A stretch of 64,000 bases of DNA, taken from assembly GCF_049243985.1 (NCBI RefSeq), contig NC_135384.1, forward strand, positions 15,496,501 to 15,560,500, written 5' to 3'. This DNA is from Paroedura picta. Its lineage: Eukaryota; Chordata; Lepidosauria; Squamata; Gekkonidae. The number at the start of each line of letters is the position of its first letter. Positions within the stretch are counted from its first letter, which is position 1. Both the position numbers and the translations under genes were made by a program. The notes under the pieces were generated by a model, which did not search any database, had not been told where the DNA came from, and saw only the letters and a program-made list of their open reading frames with translations. Positions 21,980-33,638 of this stretch are shown here, piece by piece.

Positions 21980-22939
21980 TCATGTTATACAGTTTATCAA
22001 CCTCTTCATGCAGTGTCTTCTGGCCTCCCTCACTTCCTTATTTCTTAGGCTGTATATCAGGGGATTGACCATTGGAGCCAAGACTGTGTAAAAGAGAGAG
22101 AAGACTTTCTTCATTTCTCTTAGGTTTCTGGACCTTGGTACCATGTAAACAAGCATAAGTGTTCCATAATACAAGACAACCACACTGAGGTGAGAAGAAC
22201 AGGTGGAGAAAGCCTTTCTCCTCCCCATGGTAGATGAGATTCTAAGGATAGAAACTATGATGAAAATGTAAGAGGAAAGGGTTAAGAGAAAGGGAGGCAG
22301 GGTGAACACACTCGCAAATATGAAGGATGAGAGTTCAAATAAATGAGTGTCACTACAGGAGACGTATCTAATATCAGAACTAATATCACAAAAATAATTG
22401 TCTATTACATTAGGGCCACAGAAGGATAGCCAGGATATTTTCAAAGTCAAGCTTGTGCTGACTAAGACTCCACTGACCCAAGACACAGCTACAAGCTGAA
22501 GACACAACCTGCCATTCATAAGAGTAGCATAATGGAGTGGTTTACAGATTGCTAAATACCTGTCATAAGACATCATGGAGAGGAGGTAGCATTCAGTACC
22601 TCCCACACATGTAAAAGTGAAAAACTGTATGAGGCAGGCTCTGAGAGATATATTTCTTTCCCCCATCCAGAGATTTAGCAACATTTTAGGCAGGATGGTG
22701 GAACTACAGCAGATTTCCAAGAAGGCCAAGTGTCCCAAGAAGAAGTACATGGGTGTGTGAAGGTGTTGAACCGTCACAACTAGCACAATAATCAGGAGGT
22801 TCCCAGCCATGGTGGCCAAGTAGATCACCAAGAACAGTAGGAAGAGAAGAATCTGCAGTTTAGGGAGTCCTCCAAATCCCAACAGGATGAATTCAGTCAC
22901 TGTTGTTTGATTTTGCTGATCTCTGTTTGCCATCATCAT
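21980..22939 (-). CDS. olfactory receptor, class II (gene 4)
   Basis: Complete 319-residue odorant receptor and the near twin of gene 3. The start is the ATG at 22939 after the same acceptor (TTTGTTTCTCAAG); the open frame runs on to a TTG at 22954 in the intron. Landmarks: NQT glycosylation site, HTPMYFFLGHLAFLE, MSYDRYLAICKPLHY, SFCGPNVIDNYFCD, KAFSTCSSHLSVV and NPLIYSLRNKEVREA. Differences from gene 3 cluster in the second outer loop (NVIDNYFCDISSDIRYVS against NEMDNYVCDISSEIRSIS) and TM6, so the two may bind different odorants. Its candidate promoter is at 25468-25610. Confidence 0.96.
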   Translation of the reverse strand: MMMANRDQQNQTTVTEFILLGFGGLPKLQILLFLLFLVIYLATMAGNLLIIVLVVTVQHLHTPMYFFLGHLAFLEICCSSTILPKMLLNLWMGERNISLRACLIQFFTFTCVGGTECYLLSMMSYDRYLAICKPLHYATLMNGRLCLQLVAVSWVSGVLVSTSLTLKISWLSFCGPNVIDNYFCDISSDIRYVSCSDTHLFELSSFIFASVFTLPPFLLTLSSYIFIIVSILRISSTMGRRKAFSTCSSHLSVVVLYYGTLMLVYMVPRSRNLREMKKVFSLFYTVLAPMVNPLIYSLRNKEVREARRHCMKRLINCIT

Positions 22940-23265
22940 ATCCTTGAGAAACAAAGAATATCACTTAGTATTGCAGAGCAAAACGGGTGACAAGTTATTT
23001 GATAGCATTTTGAATTCAAAAGCAACTCTTGACAAAAGCATGCCCATAATCAATAACCCAACCATAATGTCACCAAGCAGTATATAGAAGGTGGCTATCA
23101 TTCCCATAAACCTCCATACCAATCCACATATCAGGTAGTCATGCTATTGGAACTAGGGTAGTTATAGGTATAGAGTTTGATGAATAATGTGTCTGATCCA
23201 GTGGGGAGTTTATACACTTTACTGCAATTGATTGGGCTTTAAGAACAAATCCCCTACGTTTTGTA

Positions 23266-23302
23266 TCAATCAATCAATCACTCAATCAATCAATCAATCA
23301 AT
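23266..23302. repeat. microsatellite (CAAT)n
   Basis: About nine CAAT units with one variant, lying in the presumed 5' intron of OR gene 4. Confidence 0.9.
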
Positions 23303-24625
23303 ATTTATGTACGGTAATTCAGACAAAAATTCAAATACATGCAATTAAAAACTAAGACAATTTAAAAAGAGAAAAAACAGTAATGGTATTATAATTTTTT
23401 TTAAAGATCTGGCGACATAAAAACTTCAAGCTGTTAGATGGAATATTTAAGACAGTTTAAGTTGCCAGTGACAATTGGCTCTTTGTACGTTTTGTAACTT
23501 TCCCCACACTTTTGATTGGTTTTTACTGCAAGAGATTTGGGCAACAGATGATATTTTTGCCAAGGTTTCCCCACAATATCCATCCCTGCTGACAAACATT
23601 CCTCTGCAGATAGAGCACAAACTGGTATCTATTGTCTGGCCTCTACTACCTTGCAAGTGAAAAGGTCTTAGCTTTCCAGCTTTCCCCCAGTGGCCTTCAC
23701 CAGACAGCTAATTTTTAACTGCTTATTATTGTAGTACCCAGTATGCTCCACTGTTTCCCAATGTGACAATGCTGGGTATTAGTTGGACTCATTTTGAAGT
23801 CTTTTTGGATTAAGGAGTTAAAGCTACTGTGATGTTCACTTTGCTTTTCTGTAGAATAAAATATCAACTTTTCAGAATGTCTTACATGCAGTTTGAAAGA
23901 TAAGATAATGTATTTTGATACTGAACCCAATGCAGCAGTAATTTCAGAATAAATTATTTTGTAAGGGGATAAAAACTCTGGGGCTTTTGAGAGTAGCAAA
24001 ACATTTTGGAGGGGGGAAGGATTTTCAAGTAATGTGGAGATCAATAGACCTTTGAACATGCTCCATTGATGTCAATGGGATTTACTCACATGTCTATATT
24101 TACAGTAATGCAGAGGAATTTAAAAGTTGAACCCCAAATCACTGTCTTTTCAGTAGTGTACTTTGGAGGTTGGAGCACCTTGTTTTGTTTTATCAAGGGA
24201 ACCACAATTAGAAGATCAGTAATAACTTCAGTCACAGGAGGACACTGGGAATGTTCTACTCACAGTTTATTTATGGGCACAGTGGAGCCCAAAATACCGG
24301 TGGATAATGCCCCAGGTGAATTGAGTTGTACATCTCAGAATACATGCCACAAAACTCTGCAATCCAGATGGGTATAGGCATTGGATCTTTAGACCTGTCT
24401 GAATGTTAAATGAAACAGTCCATCCCAGGTACTTCCATAAACAGTGATTAGAAATATTGCACCATTTTCCCCGTGTATAAATTGATTGACAGTTCCCCCC
24501 ACTCTCCAATTTATACTGTATACATCCTTCAAAATGCATTTTCCACACTGGATGCATCCAGCCCTTCTAGTTCAGTTCCCTTCCCTTCTTTAGTTTCATC
24601 CTCCCTACTGCATTGTGCTGCTTAT

Positions 24626-24729
24626 AGAGTCATAGAATCATAGAATCAAAGAGTTGGAAGGGGCCATACAGACCATCTAGTCTAACCCCCTGCTTAACGC
24701 AGGATCAGCCCAAAGCATCCTAAAGCAAT
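24626..24729 (-). repeat. CR1 LINE 3' fragment
   Basis: Reads AGAGTCATAGAATCATAGAA then GAGTTGGAAGGGGCC and CCCCCTGCTTAACGCAGG, the reversed 3' end of CR1. Flanks TGTGCTGCTTA and TGTGCTTCTTA look like an imperfect target duplication. Copy A of the duplication lacks it. Confidence 0.85.
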
Positions 24730-25467
24730 GTGCTTCTTACACATTAATACCTGCTATTGGAAATACTAAATTCATTATCTAATTCTGAACTACTGACCTG
24801 ATCTCTGTAGTTTTCTTACCTTGGCCCATTTAGCATCTTTATGTGGAGTTCTTTATCTCTTGAGGTAACTGAGCTTCCAAAAATGTAAGTTCTGAGACTG
24901 TGTTAAACACTACCTCTCCATGCCAAATAGTTGACTAAGTACGCTTCATATGGATCACATTCCATGTATGTTATGAATGCGTGCAGAATTACTGTAACCA
25001 TAGACATTTCACCAGTTAATCATTGTATAATTCCTAAGAAGCAGAAATGCTGAATCCAAAGATGTATTTGTGTATCCGGCATTGAGGAAGAATTCACAGT
25101 TCTTCTAATGGGCACTGCTCTTGAGCAGAGTCCTTTGCATATTTCAGACACTAAGTGCAGTCTTTCCATCACATTTTTATTGGCAAAAAGTCTGATCACC
25201 TAACTTGGTGATAACACAGGAGAATAAAACTGTCACACATCTGTGTGAAATCCATATAATCCCACCCAAATCTTGGGAAATAAACAACAAGGGTACTTCT
25301 CTTCCTGCAAACATACAGGATATTCAGAATTATTGATGCTGGTATGATATTGTATGACATCCCCAGAAGAAAAACTAACATGTAATGTAATTAATCACTT
25401 ATCTTCCTTATTCTTTCCTCTCTTTCTTCTCAATGTTTGGATTCTACCCTGAGAAGAACCTCCTTAC

Positions 25468-25610
25468 CTTTATCTGTTCCTTTCCAGCAGTTCTGTTTTC
25501 TTAATGCTAAGGTTTACATCAATCCATAATAACATATATGTCTCTGTAGAGTTATTTGTATTTTACCCTGAGGTGGAAAATGTCCCTTGACATTTCTGAT
25601 AATGAATGTT
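25468..25610 (-). promoter_or_regulatory. candidate promoter and untranslated exon 1, OR gene 4
   Basis: Sense order: TTCATTATCAGAAATGTCAA followed by GGGACA (25581-25605), AAAATACAAATAAC near 25555, then about 58 bases ending in GATAAAG|GTAAGG, exon edge at 25468. This is the clearest copy of the ATTA plus AAGGGA pair. The role is inferred. Confidence 0.5.
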
Positions 25611-25800
25611 TTAATCTGTAATCAATTATAAGGTGTTTCAGGAATTAAGTTGTACATAAGGGAGTGAAACCTTACTTATGCAAGAAAAATAACTTTTTCA
25701 ATGCTCAGCAGTTCAATAAAACACAAAGAAATATCTGTATCTTGTTCATTATTCAGCTTCTCTGTTTTCCCCATCTCATTCTACCAGCCTATTATTAATT

Positions 25801-27664
25801 AATGTCTCTTTCCTATGCATATCACCTATATGCATTTGGTACATTTTGATGATCTTTGCTTGTTAATATTGAGAAAAGTAGAATGAATGAATGAATGAAT
25901 GAATGAATTTTTTTGTTTGCTTGTTTGTTTATTTTATTACCTTCTAAAGAAATGTAGCTTGCAGAACCTCTAAAAGGCCAACATAATGGAAGATTTCCTG
26001 ACAAGTTCAGGAAGAACACTTTACAAAATAGGAGCCACTGCAGTCAATAATCAGGAATGACCTGTAAGGATAGCCAAACTATCACTGGCATGCCCTGGGA
26101 ATTACCATACCTAGATACCAGAAATGGGGAATTTCATCAAGGGAAAGAGATGTTCATGTCTTTGACATAGACCTAGCTGGTGACAATATGCACTTTCATT
26201 GTTCAAGGACTCAGTGTCTAAAGATCTCTGCATGCTTACTATATATACTTAGTAAATCCTACTTACATCCCAGCTGCTCCATTGGAGCATTTTACCACAG
26301 TAGTAAAAGTGGGTCCAGAAGTGAAAGCGGTAATAGGAGAATAGTATTACCAGAAATGCACACACATGTCCAAGACATGAGTTTATGAGCAGTGGGGAAT
26401 TGCTTTGCAAGAGGTTGGTAGCATTAAGGTTCATTTGCCAATGTTTACAAGTTGATTACACCTTTTAGAACTCAAGGCAGACAACAGGTAGTTATAGTAA
26501 AATAACAAGTAATCTTTATTAGAAGGAAAATAATAAAAAGAAATAGACAAACATATATATGACACACTAACAGTTAAGCGGGTAGGAAAATAAAAAGGGG
26601 GAAAGGATTGCAATCACTATATTTACCAGTCCTGGAGAGGGTAGAGGCAGAGACATGACCAGTGCGTAGGGTGATCTGAATGGACCCGAATCAGAAGCAC
26701 ATTTTGGCTTGGCAAAACCAGAGTTTATATATGTTTTTTGGAAAGGGGGTCATGCTGGATTCATGGTGGGGGCATGATAGGGGCCAGTTGAGCGCATGAT
26801 GGAATTTTCCATCAGTAGGAAGTTGGGAAATGCCCTGGCTGGGTCTGGAGATGAGTGTTAATGGGCTCAAATAAAGGAAACCATCATGTCTCAATGGATC
26901 TAACTGTTGGGTTGGGAGAGAAATTTCCTTTGGCAGATTGACTTAGAGTGAGTCAGAGGTGAGAGACAAAGGAAATTGCCTAGAAGCCTGTAGGCAAACA
27001 TGACTTTGCCAGCCACTTGATCAGCAATACAATAGGTGAGGGGAGGAGAGCAAAATGTGTTTCAGTTTGCAGCTATCATATTGAATCTGTGACTAAGAAT
27101 AAGCTGGGGATGTGTCTGACCCTGCTGAGTCCTGGCAGACTCTAATAGTGTCTCGACTAAGCCTAGATTATTGAGGGGTTCCACTGGTTGTTGGGGACAG
27201 TATGCCAGCCCTGCCAAACATATTGGCCTTTGTTCTTCTCATGCATGCACGCCTGCATGATTAATGTTCTGACAGGAAATGCTCTGGATGACTGAGAGTA
27301 GACTGTCTAGTACCAGGACTTGTCTCATATTGCTATGGCATATTATGAACTATTATGATCCACAATCTCACAGTGGTGACAGCAAGAAGGCCTGCAGAAC
27401 TGCATTATTTTAAGAAAGTGTATTTAAATTTAGAACTTGAGGGATGTTTTCCTAATATTAGTATGCAGTTCTGGAAACCCAGACTCTGGGAGGGCAGGGG
27501 AGGACCCATCTGTACTCTTGAGAGTAAATACTATAAAATAATCTCAGAAATGACATGTCCCCTTCCTGCCACTCTGGAGCAAGGTAGTCCAGAATATCCA
27601 TCTTCCCAGGCATTCAAAAAGCCAAGGCTGGATTTCCCATCCCACTCTTCCCGTTCCTCCAGCA
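25801..27664. other. spacer with (GAAT)n and possible old LTR-type debris
   Basis: A short (GAAT)n run lies at 25885-25910. From about 26440 to 27240 the sequence has reversed polyadenylation-like TTTATT and features seen again near 31600 and 40630 (AGGCAGACAACAG, TTTTTATTA), perhaps parts of one degraded retroelement family. No coding region was recognised. Confidence 0.3.
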
Positions 27665-27666
27665 AT

Positions 27667-27860
27667 CACAGAATCATAGAATCATAGAGTTGGAAGGGGC
27701 CACACAGGCCGTCTAGTCCAACCCCCTGCTCAACGCAGGATCAGCCCTAAGCATCCTAAAGCATCCAAGAAAAGTGTGCATCCAACCTTTGCTTGAAGAC
27801 TGCCAATCCCTATGGCAATTCCGAAAACTGGATACTGAGTCTTGGGAGAGCCATAGAAAA
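27667..27860 (-). repeat. CR1 LINE 3' fragment
   Basis: Reversed CR1 end: GAATCATAGAATCATAGAGT, TCTAGTCCAACCCCCTGCTC, and further in CCAACCTTTGCTTGAAGACT. It is longer than the copy at 24626. Confidence 0.85.
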
Positions 27861-28860
27861 TGCCACAGAGAGCTACAATAAAAACAAGAACTTGTCGGAA
27901 GACCTTTATTTGCATACCAAAGAAAAGAAATATATAACACAAAGCATTGATTATTTTACAGTTATGAGTCCTCATAGCCAGTTGTAGAAACCTGGCAACC
28001 AATTCAATTACTAGAGAGGGGGGGGGGGGTTGTTGCCTAGTAAGAAAGTGATCCTAGCCTCATCATCAAATCTGTGTCATTAACAAAGGACTGGCCTGAT
28101 GAGCTATCCATGAATAATGGCATTGAGTGGACGAAAGAAAAACACTTGTAAGATGGTTTCAGCACTGCCAGAATTACCGGGACAGACACTTTCAGAACAG
28201 GGCATTGACTAAAATCTCCCTAGGCATACAGCAGAGGGGAGAATGTTAAATCTTGCCAACATAAGTGTTCACCACAATTGGGGGGCTATTGCATAAAACA
28301 AAAAATTAAAGTTGTTTTATGGATATGATCCAACCAGCTTGTCCCATGGTGGAAAAGGGAAATCAACACATACACACACTATAGACTTGCATAGATATTT
28401 CTAGACTGACTGATTGATTCACTTGTTAGTCTGCCTTTCCTGATGAAATATAAGGCAGATTACAAAGCCACAATGCAAAAGAACCAATATAAGATGTGTA
28501 ATAATAAACACTGAAATAGAGGTGGATTACAAAGTGAGAAAACAATGTCCTTGTTGACTTTGGATGCTGATATTTCCAAGGCACTCTTAATTAACTGCTT
28601 CCCATTTATGCCTAGTTGCGTTGATGCTGGCCCCTGCACGCTACTCATAGATGAGCTGGGAAGAGAAAACTGGGCTAAAAGGCAGGATCAATATAGATCT
28701 TAAAACATTGTCAATGATGTGGCATCCAATATTCCGATCAGTCTTTTCTACCTCAGCTTTCAAGCAACCACATTATTCACGGAGATATGCATAGTCATCA
28801 ACACAACATACAGAATTATTTACTGGTATCTCTGCATAGGACTACCGTGTCATTCAGTTA
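27861..28860. other. 3' flank of OR gene 5, nothing recognised
   Basis: Contains a G run at 28018-28029 and a short family-X-like stretch near 28325-28370 (ATCCAACCAGCTTGTCCCAT). No gene was seen. Confidence 0.35.
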
Positions 28861-29844
28861 TCATTTCCAGATTGGGAGTGGGAAATGCCTCACTGTCAGA
28901 TATGCTGAAAAGGCTCTTAACTTCCTTCTCAAGGCTTCTTTTACTTCCATGTTACGTAGGCTATATATGAGGGGATTAACCATGGGGGTCATCACTGTGT
29001 AGCAGAGGGAGAAGACTTTCTTCACTTCCTTTAGGTCTTTGGCTCTTGGTAGCAGATAGACAAGCATCAGTGTTCCATAATACAAGGCAACCACTGTGAG
29101 GTGAGAGGAGCAGGCGGAGAAAGCCTTTTGCCTCCCAGTGGTGGATGACATCCTGAAGATAGACACTATGATGGATATGTAAGAGGACAGGGTGAGTAGA
29201 AAGGGAGGCAGGGTGAACGTACAAGTAAATATGAATGCTGACAGTTCAAAGGAAGCAGTGTCACTACATGAGAGATACCTTATGTCAGGAATAACATCAC
29301 AAAAATAGTGATCAATCTCATTCGGACCACAGAAGGATAGCCATGAGAGTTGCAAAGTCAAGCTTGTGCTAACCAGAACGCCACTCACCCACGACACAGC
29401 AGCTAATTGGAAACTCAATCTACTGTTCATTAGAACTGCATAATGAAGTGGTTTACAGATTGCTAAATACCTGTCATAAGACATCATGGAGAGGAGGTAA
29501 CATTCAGTACCTCCCAGGCAAGCAAAGATGAAAAACTGTGCAAAACAAGAATCGAAAGACATATATTTTTCCCCAGTCAATAGGCTTGACAACATGGTAG
29601 GTAAAACTGTAGAGCTACAAAAAGATTCCAGGAAAGACAGATTTCCCAGGAAGAAGTACATGGGGGTGTGAAGGTGTCAGTCAGCCGCAACTAGCACAAT
29701 AATCAGAAGATTACCAGCCATGGTTACCAAGTAGATTGATAAGAATAGCAGGAAGAGAGGAGTCCGCAGCTTTGGAAGATCTCCAAATCCCAAGAGTATG
29801 AATTTGGAAACAGTTGTATGGTTTGACTGTAAATTCTCTGCCAT
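28861..29844 (-). pseudogene. olfactory receptor with one in-frame stop (gene 5)
   Basis: An OR-length frame of 327 positions from the ATG at 29844 ([15 protein letters not shown]) to 28861, broken by a single TGA at 29677-29679, codon 56. The stop sits in the first inner loop where paralogues have Q or K before HLHTPMYFFLGN. Everything else is open: MSYDRYLAICKPLHY, SFCGPNEIDHYFCD, KAFSACSSHLTVV, NPLIYSLRNMEVKEA. The acceptor CTTTCTCTAG lies just upstream, and a candidate promoter is at 30341-30490. One nonsense change in an otherwise perfect gene suggests recent loss, a segregating null allele, or a sequencing error. Confidence 0.9.
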
Positions 29845-30139
29845 GTGTCCATCTAGAGAAAGCAAAACTGATATTGTAACAACTGGGATAAAAAACTGAG
29901 ATGCCTTATACAGGCAGGAGTCTGAGGTAAATATTGCCTAGTTCTGTCAGAATGAAGATTACTTCTTTGCCCAATGTGCCTTCAAATTTTGTTTAGTTGC
30001 AACAAGCGTGAAGTCAAGGAGGAAATACTATTCTCCTGCTCAAACAAGCAGGAGCAATCCTGAATCTGTTATAGGATCTATAACACAGGTCATTTCCCAT
30101 GCTTTGGGAAGTCCCAGAGATACCTGGGGTATAGTCAAT

Positions 30140-30300
30140 TTTTTCACCATCTTTCCCAATTTCCTTCATACAGTCCCTATCCCATGTGGCTGATAACACT
30201 ATTGTCCTCATACACTGTAGGGGTGATCAAAGGGTATGCCTCTTTCTTTTTTGTGCAATGGAAAAGCTGCCTGGATTTCAACAATTGCATCCTTCCCAAC
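30140..30300 (-). repeat. unidentified dispersed repeat (family X)
   Basis: Contains CAGTCCCTATCCCATGTGGC, GGGTGATCAAAGGGTATGCC and TGCAATGGAAAAGCTGCCTGG, matching the reversed form of the 4905 copy. Its end is a C-rich stretch. Confidence 0.45.
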
Positions 30301-30340
30301 CCCCTGCCCCCCATACCCAAGAACTTCAATCACTTATTAC

Positions 30341-30490
30341 CTTTTTGTTGCTGGATCACTGAATAACAGAATTTTTTTCCCTCAGTACGTTAATATAGTC
30401 TGCTGTTCAATTATACTTGGTTCTCTGCTGGATATTTGTTTATATTTTTCACAAAGCAAGAAAATCTCCCTTGATGGTTCTTATAACTAA
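30341..30490 (-). promoter_or_regulatory. candidate promoter and untranslated exon 1, OR gene 5
   Basis: Sense order: ATTAGTTATAAGAACCATCA then AGGGAG (30464-30490), ATATAAACAAATA near 30435, then about 64 bases ending in CAAAAAG|GTAATA, exon edge at 30341. It lies only about 0.5 kb from the coding exon. Diverged but with the same order as the other copies. Confidence 0.45.
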
Positions 30491-30734
30491 TGTTATATGA
30501 AGAAGGGAAATCACAAGCACATACATTCTTTTTCCAAGGGAATTTAAGCCACCATCTACCCAGTTCCCATGGGCTATCTGTATTCATTTATTGCAACAAA
30601 AATAATCAACAAGAGTCTTTCCACACCTTAAAGACATTCATTTTTTTATTTTAACATGAGCTTTTGGGGACTAGCATCCACTTCCACAGAAATTTACATT
30701 TGAATAAAAATGTGTTATTCCTTAAGCTTTCATG

Positions 30735-31100
30735 AGACTGTTTTAATTTAAGGGCTCAGGGCTCTGAGGAGATCGGAGCCCTGCCCAAACTTCCACACTC
30801 CTGCAGGGCCTGCAAAAGGGAGCTCTTCCAACAGGCATTCGCTGGAGGCCGACCGACTTGAAACATCTGCTGGTCCCCCCAGATGCCCCCACGTGACTGA
30901 AATAATTGACCTCTCAATGTTGCTGTTATCTGTTATTATATTATTAATGATGTATTGTAATGTTTTAAGGTTTTACTGAAAGTTGTTTTGATGTTACAGC
31001 CTGTGTAACGTTCCATGAAAGTTATATAATGTTCAATGTAAACCGCCCAGAGCCGAAAAGAATGGGCGGTATAGAAATCCAAATAAATAAATAAATAAGC
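30735..31100 (+). repeat. L2-like LINE 3' end
   Basis: Codes remnants of the element's C-terminal GCKGELFQQAF-like segment (GGGCCTGCAAAAGGGAGCTC), then the tail TGTAAACCGCCCAGAGCCG and GGGCGGTATAGAAATCC with AAATAAATAAAT. Sequence of this kind is common in squamates. Confidence 0.6.
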
Positions 31101-31559
31101 CAAACCATGTATGTGGGCCAGGAGAGGCTAATTCACTTGAGTGGAGCTATTCTGAACTCAATTGTTTTTGCTACTGCAAAGTATTTGACCTATTGAACAT
31201 TTTGAGCTGGAGCCCTTGAATACCATCATATTTTGCTACTGGAAAATGTAATGAGAGATCTCCCCCCATCTAACCATAGTAAGGTTTTCTCTGCATTCTG
31301 TTCCCCTTGAACTACTTTTTAATTAGAAGAATTTCTAAAATGAATTCCAGAAGTGAATTCTACAGGGTTTCCAGTTCTTTTTTTCCTCACAGTTTCACTT
31401 CTATATAATATACACGTCTACACTGGTAAATTTTTAATAAATGTTTTAATATATTTTTAAATAAAATCCTCATACATGGAAATGAAACAGGTGGTGCAAA
31501 TGTTAACCTAAATGTTCTTAATTTGTGGAGGGAATTAAGTAAGCAAGAGAGGGCTAATA

Positions 31560-31930
31560 CAGTAAGACCTATTGCCAATGTTTATGAGGTAATTCCTTTA
31601 GGAATCCAAGGCAGACAACAGATATTAAAAAGAATTCAGTTTTTATTAAGACAAATAATGAACTGGACTAACACATATGCGATTACACTTGCACAAGGAG
31701 GAACAAAGAGAAGGATATGGCTTGAAATGGAGGACATATCCCCATTTTTTTTTCATACATTCCTGTCAGGCTTAAATTGCCCCTATCGCCACTACCAGCA
31801 GAGACTAATGTAGAAGGCAGCCAACAGAAAAACAAAACAGATAGAATTCTACCGTTTTTTCTGCTTGTTCTCACTTAACTCCCCTGTCCCGCACAACTTT
31901 TGCTCATGGAAGACTCACAAGAGCAGCGGC
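31560..31930. other. old retroelement debris and family X fragment
   Basis: 31600-31680 resembles 26460-26530 (CAAGGCAGACAACAG, TTTTTATTAAGA). 31840-31925 has family X words (CTCACTTAACTCCCCTGTCC). No coding function is seen. Confidence 0.35.
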
Positions 31931-31934
31931 TTCT

Positions 31935-32132
31935 GATCTGTAGAGTTGTGTTTGATTACCTATTCCTCCACATGCAGTGAGTTGGGAGACCTTGGGTTGT
32001 TCTCACAGAGCAGTTGCTCTCAGAGCTGTCTCATCCTCACCTACCTCACAGGGTGTCTGTTGTGGAGAAAGGAAGGGAAAGCAAGTGTAAGCTGCTTTGA
32101 GACTCCTTTAGGTAGTAAAAAACTGTTCTTCA
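31935..32132 (+). repeat. tRNA-derived CORE/MIR-like SINE, partial
   Basis: Forward copy lacking most of the head. It has CACATGCAGTGAGTTGGGAG, CACAGGGTGTCTGTTGTGG and GCTGCTTTGAGACTCCTTTA, and ends by the AAAACTGTTCTTC tail, about 80 bp from the stop of OR gene 6. Confidence 0.7.
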
Positions 32133-32213
32133 AAATGGTCAAACGTCTCCCTTCACAATCTGACAATCTAGCATGTTCTAACTCATGAAGTAGGCCTTAA
32201 CTAGTGTACATAT

Positions 32214-33200
32214 TTAATGTGCAGTCCTCCGTTTCAGTTTCAAAAAATCAACTCTTTGAATGCTCATGAAGAAGAGTAATTTCCTGAAAACTTTGCTCAT
32301 GGCCACCTTCACTTCTTTGTTTCTCAGGCTGTATATGAGGGGATTCAGCATTGGAGTCAGGATAGTATAGGAAATAGAAAAGGTTTTCTTGATGTGTCTG
32401 AGGTTCTTGGACCTTGGTAGCAAATAGACCAGCATCAAAGTTCCATAATACAAGGCCACAACAGAAAGATGAGAAGAACAAGTGGAGAAGGCCTTTTGCC
32501 TTCCAGTGATGGAGGGAATTCTGAGGATAGCAAGTATAATGAAACCATAAGATGAAATGGTGAGGAAAAAGGGAGGGAGAGTGAAAATGCAAGCAAATAT
32601 GAAGGATGAGAGTTCAACTAAATATGTGTCACTGCATGAGATAGACCTTATGTCAGGAACAACGTCACAAAAATAGTGATCAATTTCATTAGGGCCACAG
32701 AATGCTAACCACGATATATTCAACGTCAGGCTTGTGCTGACCAGAATTCCACTGGCCCAAGACACAACTGCTAGCTGGAAGCTCAGCCTCCCGTTCATAA
32801 GAGTAGCATAAAGGAGTGGTTTACATATTGCCAAATACCTGTCATACGACATCATGGAAAGGAGGTAGCATTCCGTACCTCCCAGGCAAGCATAGATGAA
32901 AAATTGTATGAGACAGGCTCTGACAGATATACTCCTGTCCCCTGTCAAGAGGCTTGACAGCATCTTAGGCACAATGGTAGAGCTGCAACAGATTTCCAGG
33001 AAGGAGAGATTTCCCAGGAAGAAGTACATAGGAGTGTGGAGGTGTTTATCACTCACAACTAGCACAACAATGAGGAGGTTTCCAGCCATAGTTGCCAGGT
33101 AGATCATAAAGAACAGCAGGAACAGAAGAACTTCAAAATTTGGGAGCTCTCCAAATCCCAGGAGTATAAATTCAGAAACAGCTGATTGATTCTGCCACAT
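32214..33200 (-). CDS. olfactory receptor, class II (gene 6)
   Basis: Complete 328-residue odorant receptor. The chosen start is the ATG at 33200 (MWQNQSAVSEF), 21 bases after the acceptor TTGACTTTTTCTAG; the frame extends to a GTG at 33221 within the exon, without an in-frame ATG. Landmarks: glycosylation site NQS at residues 4-6, HTPMYFFLGNLSFLE, MSYDRYLAICKPLLYA, AFCGPNEIDHYFCD, KAFSTCSSHLSVV and NPLIYSLRNKEVKVA, with a C-terminal tail longer than its paralogues. All receptor landmarks are present. A candidate promoter lies at 34616-34765, 1.4 kb upstream. Confidence 0.96.
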   Translation of the reverse strand: MWQNQSAVSEFILLGFGELPNFEVLLFLLFFMIYLATMAGNLLIVVLVVSDKHLHTPMYFFLGNLSFLEICCSSTIVPKMLSSLLTGDRSISVRACLIQFFIYACLGGTECYLLSMMSYDRYLAICKPLLYATLMNGRLSFQLAVVSWASGILVSTSLTLNISWLAFCGPNEIDHYFCDVVPDIRSISCSDTYLVELSSFIFACIFTLPPFFLTISSYGFIILAILRIPSITGRQKAFSTCSSHLSVVALYYGTLMLVYLLPRSKNLRHIKKTFSISYTILTPMLNPLIYSLRNKEVKVAMSKVFRKLLFFMSIQRVDFLKLKRRTAH

Positions 33201-33473
33201 TTTCTTTGCAACATGCAGCACCTAGAAAAAGTCAAAAAGACGCATGCAATAAAATAATTCATGGGGTCAAACTTTAAAGTAAAGTTTGTAATGATTTATC
33301 CAATTTGTTCTTGGACATATTGAGCCATCGTGATACAGGATGTGATTGTGTTTTTCTCTAATTGTGTTTTTCTCTGTTTTGATGACTGTTCAGTATTTGG
33401 TGCAACTGGATATTGCTGAATTTTGTTGTGTCAGGAATGTTGGCTAATAACAACAGATTACAACAGGGATAGT

Positions 33474-33638
33474 CAAACTTCAGCCCTCCAGATGTCCATG
33501 GACTACCATAGGAATTGTAGTCCCATAGGAATTCCCATAGGAATTGTAGTCCATGGACATCTGGAGGGCTGAAGTTTGACTATCCCATAGGTATTGTAGT
33601 CTATGGACATCTGGAGGGCCACAGTTTAACTACCCCTG
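33474..33638. mobile_element. hAT-like palindromic MITE
   Basis: Ends CAGGGATAGTCAAACT and, reversed, CAGGGGTAGTTAAACTGT. Both halves contain CTCCAGATGTCCATGGACTA in opposite orientation. The middle holds a local repeat of CCATAGGAATTGTAGT. Flanks GATTACAA and GATTAGAG could be a decayed 8-bp duplication. Confidence 0.7.

Larger units (their letters stand above)
21850..25800. repeat. tandem segmental duplication, copy B
   Basis: Partner of 12470-16085, holding OR gene 4 and its upstream region. It contains a CR1 3' fragment (24626-24729) that copy A lacks, and lacks copy A's SINE. Limits are approximate. Confidence 0.85.
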
